Of a stretch of DNA of 15,873 bases, positions 7,567 through 14,250 are shown in pieces. The translations under genes and the position numbers were made by a program. The stretch is from CAZCAQ01 sp964563965 (GTDB lineage Bacteria > Patescibacteriota > WWE3 > UBA101185 > UBA10185): NCBI GenBank assembly GCA_964563965.1, contig CAZLZI010000018.1:1-15873 (forward strand), read 5' to 3'. Numbering within the stretch: the first letter of the stretch is position 1; each line of letters begins with the position of its first letter. Below the pieces are notes generated by a model, which was given only the letters and a program-made list of their open reading frames with translations, was not told where the DNA came from and searched no databases.

Positions 7567-7791
7567 GCGAAAATGCAGAACCAAGAAAGTATTTAATTAC
7601 CTTTATAAACTTTATACTAGGTACTAAATAATTAGCATCTTTTCACTTAGCAAACAACATATATATTTGCTTAAAGTATGTTTAATAACTCTCTGACAAC
7701 CTCAAGTCATAAAAATAAATTCATGTGAGTAAAAAAGATGAGCAATGTTAAAATTCTGGAAGTGTCTAATTATGAGTTACCCAAAGAGTTG
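7567..7791 (-). promoter_or_regulatory. Non-coding leader between ftsZ and nrdJ
   Basis: This is most of the longest non-coding stretch in the window (266 nt in all, in a set of otherwise abutting genes). On the minus strand it contains a bulged hairpin (plus 7645-7677: AGCAAA / TTTGCT with an 11-nt loop, extended by ACTT / AAGT). Farther apart, an 8-bp pair CATCTTTT / AAAAGATG encloses that hairpin. AT-rich runs (TAGTATAAAG, TTTATAAAGG) before the nrdJ start could serve as -10 elements, but I find no convincing -35. No GC-rich terminator with a T run follows ftsZ. I see no tRNA and no cobalamin riboswitch core. A promoter and 5' UTR for nrdJ-pduO is the simplest reading. Confidence 0.4.
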
Positions 7792-8907
7792 CTATTTACC
7801 ACGCAGAAACGCAGGAATATCAAACTTTTTATCATCTGTTAAACCATCATCAGTGTTAGGTAGATCGGTTTGTGGATCAAGGCTAGTTTGTGTGTCCAAC
7901 CGAACCGGTTCTTCTTTTTTAAGTTCTCTGCGAGACGCGAGTCTGGCATAGTCATTGTCAAACCCTGTTGCGATAACTGTAATTTTAATTTGTTCATTAA
8001 GATTTTGATCGATGGTTACACCAAAAATAATATTGGCATCTGGACTTGCATTCTCTCTTACAATATTTGCTGCCTCATCAACTTCTTTCATCGTTATATC
8101 CATACCCCCTGTAATATTAAAGAGAATACCTGTAGCACCTGTAATAGAAACATCCAGCAGTGGGGAGGAAATTGCATCCTTAGCAGCTTTCAAAGCTCTA
8201 TCAGTACCAGTTCCTATACCAATACCCATAAGTGCAGACCCTGCATCTTTCATGACACTTCTTACGTCTGCAAAATCAACGTTAATAAGACCTGGGACAA
8301 CAATCAAATCTGAAATACCTTGAACGCCTTGCGAAAGTACACTATCTGACATTTTAAACGCATCAAGAATGGAAAGTTTATCATCAGCAATTTCTAGAAG
8401 TTTTTGATTAGGAATTGTAATTAAAGCGTCCACCTCTGCTTTTAATTGCTCAATTCCGCGCTCCGCATTCTCCATGCGCTGAACACCTTCAAATGCAAAC
8501 GGTTTTGTTACAGCACCGATGGTCAAAGCACCTAATTGTTTTGCTATTTGTGCAATGATAGAGGAAGCTCCAGTACCAGTCCCACCACCCATACCAGCTG
8601 CGATAAATACCATATCAGAGCCTTCGAGGTTGGCTTTAAGTTGTTCAATAGATTCTTCTGCAGCACGTCTTCCCACCTCGGGATCAGAACCTGCTCCAAG
8701 ACCTTTAGTAATATTTTGCCCGATAGGAATTTTTACAACAGCTTTACTTATAGATAAATCTTGTGCGTCAGTATTAACGGCAATAAATTCAACACCAGTA
8801 ATTTGCTGACCTTCTATCATTGTGTTTAAGAGATTACAGCCTGCCCCTCCAACACCGACAACACGAATTTTTGCGAACTTTTCTATTTCGGGTTTTACAA
8901 ACATCAT
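7792..8907 (-). CDS. ftsZ: Cell division protein FtsZ
   Basis: Tubulin-like GTPase that polymerises at mid-cell into the Z-ring. 371 residues, complete. Seen: the N-terminal nucleotide strand and loop VVGVGGAGCN (16-25), NTDAQDL (45-51), the tubulin signature GGGTGTG (108-114), and the catalytic T7 loop NVDFAD (209-214). A short variable linker of about 37 residues leads to the C-terminal peptide KKFDIPAFLRGK, the site that docks FtsA. It lies 18 nt after the ftsA stop. Two ATG codons are adjacent at the start (MM). The spacer (A-rich, ending ATAATA) has no Shine-Dalgarno, so translation may depend on coupling to ftsA. It is the last gene of the division cluster and is followed by a long leader rather than another tightly packed gene. 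Confidence 0.98.
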   Translation of the reverse strand: MMFVKPEIEKFAKIRVVGVGGAGCNLLNTMIEGQQITGVEFIAVNTDAQDLSISKAVVKIPIGQNITKGLGAGSDPEVGRRAAEESIEQLKANLEGSDMVFIAAGMGGGTGTGASSIIAQIAKQLGALTIGAVTKPFAFEGVQRMENAERGIEQLKAEVDALITIPNQKLLEIADDKLSILDAFKMSDSVLSQGVQGISDLIVVPGLINVDFADVRSVMKDAGSALMGIGIGTGTDRALKAAKDAISSPLLDVSITGATGILFNITGGMDITMKEVDEAANIVRENASPDANIIFGVTIDQNLNEQIKITVIATGFDNDYARLASRRELKKEEPVRLDTQTSLDPQTDLPNTDDGLTDDKKFDIPAFLRGK

Positions 8908-8925
8908 TATTATTTTTGTATCTTA

Positions 8926-10179
8926 CTAGGGCAGAAAAGATTTTAAACGACTAACGAAACTTGAAATTATATTTCCCATATTACCTCGTGATTTATCAAA
9001 AGACAAGACGCTTTTTGTTTTGGAAATATTAACTCCATGTAAAATAGCACCAACTGTGGAAGAAAAGGATGGACCTTCGATTTCATCTATAAGACCTGTA
9101 ACACCTTTTGGCTTACCAATACGAACTGGCATCCGCAAAACTGTTTTAGCAACGCGCTCTACACCAAAAGTTTGAGCAGCTCCCCCAGTTACAACAGCAC
9201 CTGCAGGTAACTTATCAGCAAACCCAGCCTTTTTTAAATCAAGTTCGACAAAGCGAAATATTTCATCAAGCCTTGCATCAATGATCTTATATAAAAACTT
9301 CTTAGGGAATGTTTCTGAATCTAAACCAAACTCTGACACATTAAGCTCCTCATTGCCACTAGCTGGGTTTAATGATGATAACGAGTGCTTTTCATCACTA
9401 AGTCGTAGTTTAATTTTCTCTGCAGCTTCAAGCCTAGCCCTCATACCAATAGCTAGATCATTTGTTATATGCTTACCCCCAATTGGAAATACACGAGAAT
9501 AGACTGGACTGCCATCCAAAAATGCCGTGACTGAGGTAGTACCACCTCCAATATCAACGAGTAGCGTACCTAGCTCTTTTTCAGTGTCAGTAAGCACAGC
9601 TTCGCCAGAGGCAATACCTGAGAAGATCAGATCCTCAACATTTACACCCACTTGAGAAATGCATCTCACTAAGTTTCTTATAACCATAGAAGACCCATGG
9701 ACAATATTTGTTTCAACTTCTAGTCTTATACCAGCCATCCCTACAGGATCATGTATCCCATCCTGGCCATCGACCACAAAACCTCTGGGGATAACATGGA
9801 TTATTTCTCTACTCGAAGGCAAACTCACAGCTTGAGCCGCATCCGTAACACGAGCAACATCTTCATGCATGATTTCATTGCCTTGGTGTGAAACCGCCAC
9901 CACACCGTGCGAGTTAAGCGTCTCGATGTGACTACCATTGACTACAACAAACGCTGAAGACACTGATATACCTGCCATGCGCTCTGCTCTTTCCAAACTA
10001 TGTGCAATGGCTTCAACCGCGTCATCTATATCTGTTATAACACCTTTGCCAACCCCTTTTGAGGGAACTGCACCAGAAACACCTATAACTGATACTTTAT
10101 TATCAACAACAGAGGCGATAATTGTTGAGATTTTATCCGACCCGACATCTATTCCTGTTATATATTTTTCTTTTGACAT
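8926..10179 (-). CDS. ftsA: Cell division protein FtsA
   Basis: Actin-like ATPase that tethers FtsZ filaments to the membrane. 417 residues. Phosphate-1 motif GIDVGSDKIST (9-19), the FtsA-specific 1C domain region with VVVNGSHIETLNSHGVV (78-94), phosphate-2 LLVDIGGGTTSV (206-217) and adenosine motif AVVTGGAAQTFGV (328-340) are all present. The last 17 residues (GNIISSFVSRLKSFLP region) form an amphipathic helix of the membrane-targeting type. The start codon lies one base after the ftsQ stop (TGATATG) with no Shine-Dalgarno, so coupled translation is likely. ftsZ follows at 18 nt. All family hallmarks are intact. Confidence 0.97.
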   Translation of the reverse strand: MSKEKYITGIDVGSDKISTIIASVVDNKVSVIGVSGAVPSKGVGKGVITDIDDAVEAIAHSLERAERMAGISVSSAFVVVNGSHIETLNSHGVVAVSHQGNEIMHEDVARVTDAAQAVSLPSSREIIHVIPRGFVVDGQDGIHDPVGMAGIRLEVETNIVHGSSMVIRNLVRCISQVGVNVEDLIFSGIASGEAVLTDTEKELGTLLVDIGGGTTSVTAFLDGSPVYSRVFPIGGKHITNDLAIGMRARLEAAEKIKLRLSDEKHSLSSLNPASGNEELNVSEFGLDSETFPKKFLYKIIDARLDEIFRFVELDLKKAGFADKLPAGAVVTGGAAQTFGVERVAKTVLRMPVRIGKPKGVTGLIDEIEGPSFSSTVGAILHGVNISKTKSVLSFDKSRGNMGNIISSFVSRLKSFLP

Positions 10180-10180
10180 A

Positions 10181-10951
10181 TCAGTTTTGCGATAATATTA
10201 CTTTATCATATCTTAAATCTATTCTTCTAGCAGATTTCCCTGAAGTTTTCATGTAATTCAATACCTCTTTCAATTGCTTGGCAAACTTACTTGAATATGA
10301 CTTACGGGCAATCAAGACTTCAATACCCTTGTCAACAAATATTCTAACATCAAAATCAGTTACACTTATACTAGATACTTTTATCTTCTCTTCATCCAAG
10401 CTTTTTAAGACATCCATGTAAGTTGGGACAATTAACTTATCTATGAATAAGCCAACTTTAACATCTCCATCGTAAGTTAGTCTTGGGAGATTGGTAGTTT
10501 TCGGATCTAAAATACCTAACACATACCCATCATCATCTACTCCAAACGTATCTCTTGATGTAGTGATAAGTGCGACAGGTTCTCTTTCAGTAATGGAAAC
10601 TCTAAGCTTACCTGTTAATGTCCGGTGTATGTTTACTGTTTTTACTCCTTGAAAGTTATCGCGTATGTCACTTTCTAATTCGGATGGTTCAAGAAAAAAC
10701 ATGTTCTTAGAAAGAACTGCTGCTGACAACATGGTTTTTACATCTGTTTTATTTACATAACTCTTAGTTCCTAACACTTCCACAGTCTGCACTGTAAATA
10801 ATTTGTAATGCGTAATAAGACCTGTCCCAATACCTATAAGTAAAAATAGAATGCAAAAACTTATAACTCTTACAACTAATCTGCCATATTCTCTTCTGGC
10901 TTTTTTATACTTTAAATTTGAGGATCTCATCCAGTATTGTTTTGTCTGCAT
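10181..10951 (-). CDS. ftsQ: Cell division protein FtsQ/DivIB
   Basis: Bitopic division protein that links the septal wall-synthesis complex to the Z-ring. 256 residues: a basic cytoplasmic N-terminus (KYKKARREYGR), one membrane helix at about 25-46, then an extracytoplasmic POTRA domain (about 52-122; VQTVEVLGTKSYVNK, then VSITEREPVALI) and the FtsQ domain ending in RIDLRYDKVIL. Sequence identity in this family is low, so the call rests on this architecture and on the position between murG and ftsA. The chosen ATG overlaps the murG end by 47 nt. A second ATG at codon 8 (10928-10930) would overlap by 26 nt; neither has a clear Shine-Dalgarno, so the start is uncertain by 7 residues. Confidence 0.92.
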   Translation of the reverse strand: MQTKQYWMRSSNLKYKKARREYGRLVVRVISFCILFLLIGIGTGLITHYKLFTVQTVEVLGTKSYVNKTDVKTMLSAAVLSKNMFFLEPSELESDIRDNFQGVKTVNIHRTLTGKLRVSITEREPVALITTSRDTFGVDDDGYVLGILDPKTTNLPRLTYDGDVKVGLFIDKLIVPTYMDVLKSLDEEKIKVSSISVTDFDVRIFVDKGIEVLIARKSYSSKFAKQLKEVLNYMKTSGKSARRIDLRYDKVILSQN

Positions 10952-11999
10952 GCTGTTTTACAAGTGATTTTGCTTGGGCAGACTTGTAATTAGTTAAATT
11001 AGACAGCATATGCTCAATACAATCACCTAACTTTGCTGGTGTAAGACTTGATTCTTCTAGCACTTCGGCAATGCCGGCTTCTTCAAGCACTTTTGCATTT
11101 TTGTATTGTTCATTATGGGAAACCCATGGAATGGGAATTAAAATACAAGGCTTATTTAAAGCCGCTAGATCATAAATAATGTGTGCTCCCGCTCGGGCTA
11201 TCACAATATCTGCTTTAGTGAACGCCTCACCTATCTCGTTATTTAACACAAATTTTCGAATGAAATACTTGCCAGCATGCTTACCATGAATTGAAGTGTA
11301 TAACTTAGACAACTTTTCGAAGTCGCCGGTTTGGGAATAATCACCACATTGATGAATAATATTTACTTTAGCTAATAAAGTATCCAACAGGTCATAAAAG
11401 ATAGTATTAATTTTATGTGACCCAGTTTTACCTCCAGTTATATAGATAGTAGGTAGCTTAGTGTTGATAGCAAAGTTATTACTTGCTGGAGAAAATATCT
11501 CTGACCTTAGAGGGATGCCTGTTAACACTGTTTTTGCTTGAGGAAAATACTCACTTGAACTAGGCCACGTTATTAGAATTTTCTTTGCAAAATAGGCAAT
11601 TAACTTATTTGCAAAACCGCTCACCACAGTCTGTTCATGCGTAATGCTGGGTATTCTTAGAATAAACCCAGCAAGGACAACCGGGAGCGCTAAGTAACCT
11701 CCAAAGGACATTATTAAGTCGGGTCGGTGTTTTACAAGTAGGGAAAATGCTTGAAAAAAACCAAAAGGAATTTTTAATAGCCGTACAGGATCATACGTCT
11801 TATAAAACTTACCTGCTTTGAGCTCATAAAAAGGTATGCCCAGCGCGTTAATATCAATATACTCAAGCGTAGGATTCTTGTCATGCTTCAAACTATGTTT
11901 ATGTCCGTACCAAGTGATGCGAATATCGGGCTGCTGCATGAGTAACTTCAGAACAGGGAGCGCTGAGGTATGATGGCCACCAGTAAAGACTATATGCAT
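10905..11999 (-). CDS. murG: MurG-like UDP-GlcNAc: lipid I N-acetylglucosaminyltransferase, divergent
   Basis: GT28-family enzyme expected to add GlcNAc to lipid I on the inner membrane face, giving lipid II. 364 residues. The N-terminal domain keeps SFGGYLALPVVLAG (98-111) and THEQTVVSGFANK (120-132). The C-terminal domain keeps ITGGKTGSHKIN (187-198), ARAGAHIIYDLAAL (268-281) and NEQYKNAKVLEEAG (296-309). Departures from the classical enzyme: the first loop reads VFTGGHH where GGTGGH is usual, and Asp277 stands at the conserved glutamate that binds the UDP-sugar ribose (Glu269 in E. coli, from memory). Position between ftsW and ftsQ supports MurG, though a related GT28 specificity cannot be excluded. 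It starts 12 nt after the ftsW stop without a clear Shine-Dalgarno. Confidence 0.88.
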   Translation of the reverse strand: MHIVFTGGHHTSALPVLKLLMQQPDIRITWYGHKHSLKHDKNPTLEYIDINALGIPFYELKAGKFYKTYDPVRLLKIPFGFFQAFSLLVKHRPDLIMSFGGYLALPVVLAGFILRIPSITHEQTVVSGFANKLIAYFAKKILITWPSSSEYFPQAKTVLTGIPLRSEIFSPASNNFAINTKLPTIYITGGKTGSHKINTIFYDLLDTLLAKVNIIHQCGDYSQTGDFEKLSKLYTSIHGKHAGKYFIRKFVLNNEIGEAFTKADIVIARAGAHIIYDLAALNKPCILIPIPWVSHNEQYKNAKVLEEAGIAEVLEESSLTPAKLGDCIEHMLSNLTNYKSAQAKSLVKQHADKTILDEILKFKV

Positions 12000-12011
12000 A
12001 GGTGTATTCTA

Positions 12012-13169
12012 TCACTTATGCTTAGAGATCTGTGCAACAATACCAAGTCCTGCAAGTACAAAGATAGTAGACGATCCACCATAGGAAACTAAGGGAAGTG
12101 GAACACCAGTTAACGGAATTAACCCCACCATCGCAGAAACATTAATCGAATATTGAATTCCTAGCCATGCCATAATCCCTACTCCTAGGAGCATACCAAA
12201 ATCATCAGTACTAGCTTTAGCAATTTTAAAGCCGCGATACAAAAAATAGGTAAAGAGCAGAATGAACAGCGATGTTCCTACAAAACCCAACTCTTCACCA
12301 ATGATGGCAAAGATTGAGTCTGATGTAACTTCAGGCAGAAAGTTAAACTTTTGGCGTGACTGTCCTAACCCTTTACCAAACACACCACCAGAGCCTAAGG
12401 CCAAGTTAACTTGTTCAACATGATAGTTTGATGCACTATCCGTATTCGAACCAAAATATGTTAAGACGCGTTGTCTTCTATATTCAGAGGACATCATAAG
12501 AACAGCCGCTAAGAAAACGAGTACTGGAATAGATAAAAACAATTGTTTCAGTGAATTACCAGAAGCAAAATAGATAAAACTACCAATCCCAAAAACCAGA
12601 ACTGCTGTAGATAAATTCGGTTGGAGAAAAATTAGAACTGAGGTGAGTCCGGTATACAGTATGAAGGTTACAAATGGGTTAGCTTTAGTCTTAGAGTGAC
12701 TTGAGAGAAGTGCTGACAGAAAGAGAATGAGGGAAAATTTTGCAAGTTCTGATGGTTGAAACCCAAGTGTTCCCAAAATTGGGATTTGAGGTAACGGGGA
12801 AGGATTTATAGAAAACCAGCGCGTTACGCCATTGACACACGGTGTGAAGATAAAACTCTCACAAGTCATAAGACCCGCACGCCTTAACACGCCAATTATA
12901 GAAAGTATACCAAGAGGCAAGAGAGTAGCAAAAAAAAGCGGAGTTGCAATATAATACAATTTCTTATAATCCAGCTTATAAAAAAAGCAAAAGACACTTA
13001 GTCCTACACTTACCCAACCAATATGCAAAAAAACAAATCTATAAGCTTCACCAAAGTTATTTTGCGCAAAAACTACGGTAGCATTATAGATCATTAATGT
13101 ACCGAAAAAGAGTAAAAAAGCGATTAAGCCAAGAAAAATTTTGTCCCCTGTAAGCCGAGCAGTCCGCAT
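12012..13169 (-). CDS. ftsW: FtsW-type SEDS peptidoglycan polymerase
   Basis: Multi-pass lipid II polymerase of the septum. 385 residues. Seen: GVTRWFSINPSP (114-125), GFQPSELAKFSLILF (136-150), FLQPNLSTAVLV (181-192), GSGGVFGKGLGQSRQKFNFL (259-278), PEVTSDSIFAIIGEELGF (279-296) with the catalytic Asp284, and GVPLPLVSYGGSS (355-367). The SDSIFAIIGEE form and the position between mraY and murG favour FtsW over RodA. The extracytoplasmic loop before QPSELAK is longer than in the window's RodA and carries two cysteines (103 and 111). It starts 4 nt after the mraY stop (TAAGTAAATG) with no Shine-Dalgarno, so coupling is likely. murD, usual between mraY and ftsW, is absent. Confidence 0.95.
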   Translation of the reverse strand: MRTARLTGDKIFLGLIAFLLFFGTLMIYNATVVFAQNNFGEAYRFVFLHIGWVSVGLSVFCFFYKLDYKKLYYIATPLFFATLLPLGILSIIGVLRRAGLMTCESFIFTPCVNGVTRWFSINPSPLPQIPILGTLGFQPSELAKFSLILFLSALLSSHSKTKANPFVTFILYTGLTSVLIFLQPNLSTAVLVFGIGSFIYFASGNSLKQLFLSIPVLVFLAAVLMMSSEYRRQRVLTYFGSNTDSASNYHVEQVNLALGSGGVFGKGLGQSRQKFNFLPEVTSDSIFAIIGEELGFVGTSLFILLFTYFLYRGFKIAKASTDDFGMLLGVGIMAWLGIQYSINVSAMVGLIPLTGVPLPLVSYGGSSTIFVLAGLGIVAQISKHK

Positions 13170-13173
13170 TTAC

Positions 13174-14250
13174 TTATAATAATGCAACAAACACGCCTAC
13201 ACAACAAAAGAAGGCTCCAAACAGCCAGAAACGCATAGTAACTTTGGTTTCAGGCCACCCTGCCATTTCAAAATGATGATGAAGAGGAGCCATCCTAAGT
13301 ATGCGTTTACCAGTTAGTTTGACTGAAAATTGTTGAAGTGGGCTTGTAATACCATCAACTAAAAATACAGCTAGTAAGAAAAACATCGCAATCTCACGGT
13401 GCATTACCACAGAGAGAATGGCAAGGGTCGCCCCCAAAACATGAGAGCCAACATCACCCATAAAGATACGGGCAGGATAAATATTAAAGTAAAGAAAAGG
13501 CATCATAGCTCCAATAAACGTTGCACACAACGCTGCTATTGAGAAGTATTCAAGATGAATAGCAATCACCCAATAGCCCACAAAACTAATAAGCCCTAAT
13601 CCCCCAGCAAGTCCGTCAAGTCCATCCGTAAAGGCCACAAAGTTAAGCACGGCCATAAACATAAAGAAGATCACAATCGGATAAAAAATCCCTACATTAA
13701 TATTTCCTATAAGAGGAAGCCAGAAATAATCCCAACCTAGCCGTATATACGTCCAGTATGAAACAAAACCTGCAATTGCAATTTGGATAAGAAATTTCTG
13801 ATAGGTTTTGATACCTCTCCCTGCTGAACTCCCAACTAAGTCTGTGAGTTTTATAAATAGTTTCATTGGTAAAGAGACAATGTGAACCAACTTGTTACTA
13901 TAATTAAAGCCCCACCCTAAGCCAATGCTAAAAAGTTCTCTTAGACCTGAGACTTTATATACTTTTACAAAATCTTCAAGCAATCCCAGTAGCCCCGCCA
14001 TAGCCGCTACAAATATTGGAAATACAGTTTGATCACGATTTGAATTAAATAGAATGGTAATAAGTGAAACAGTAAGTATAAATACAAAACCCCCCATACT
14101 TGGTGTTCCGACTTTTATTAAATGGCTTTGCGGACCTTCGTCTCTTATCGCCTCCCGCATTTTAAATTTATAAACAAAAGTAATCCAAAATGGATATATA
14201 GCAAAAGATAAGAAGAGAGCTGTGAATAAAAAAAAGATATCAGTTGTCAT
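13174..14250 (-). CDS. mraY: Phospho-N-acetylmuramoyl-pentapeptide transferase MraY, with loop insertion
   Basis: Membrane enzyme that moves phospho-MurNAc-pentapeptide from UDP to undecaprenyl phosphate, giving lipid I. 358 residues with the family set: IRDEGPQSHLIKVGTPSMGG (35-54), AFTDGLDGLAGG (206-217), NIYPARIFMGDVGSH (256-270) with Asp266, and MAPLHHHFEMAGWPE (320-334). Two oddities: the usual acidic pair DD at the end of the fourth helix reads ED (Glu92-Asp93), and the loop from there to KFLIQ is about 40 residues longer than in E. coli, containing a Ser/Gly-rich, partly amphipathic stretch (about 104-148). The ATG overlaps the end of the MurA-like gene by 11 nt and has a GAGG Shine-Dalgarno 6 nt upstream. 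Confidence 0.96.
   Translation of the reverse strand: MTTDIFFLFTALFLSFAIYPFWITFVYKFKMREAIRDEGPQSHLIKVGTPSMGGFVFILTVSLITILFNSNRDQTVFPIFVAAMAGLLGLLEDFVKVYKVSGLRELFSIGLGWGFNYSNKLVHIVSLPMKLFIKLTDLVGSSAGRGIKTYQKFLIQIAIAGFVSYWTYIRLGWDYFWLPLIGNINVGIFYPIVIFFMFMAVLNFVAFTDGLDGLAGGLGLISFVGYWVIAIHLEYFSIAALCATFIGAMMPFLYFNIYPARIFMGDVGSHVLGATLAILSVVMHREIAMFFLLAVFLVDGITSPLQQFSVKLTGKRILRMAPLHHHFEMAGWPETKVTMRFWLFGAFFCCVGVFVALL

Noticed and set aside
7655..7670. AT-rich near-palindrome as an NrdR box upstream of nrdJ
   Set aside because: It does not fit the usual CwAtATaTwG core when aligned, and no second box at the expected spacing is seen.
7870..8313. 147-residue plus-strand frame opposite ftsZ
   Set aside because: Antisense shadow of conserved ftsZ codons; the product has skewed Asn/Ile/Cys composition and no family features.
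10181..10183. TGA read as glycine (Gracilibacteria/SR1 code)
   Set aside because: ftsQ, secG, rodA and other genes end at TGA exactly where the family ends and the next gene begins.
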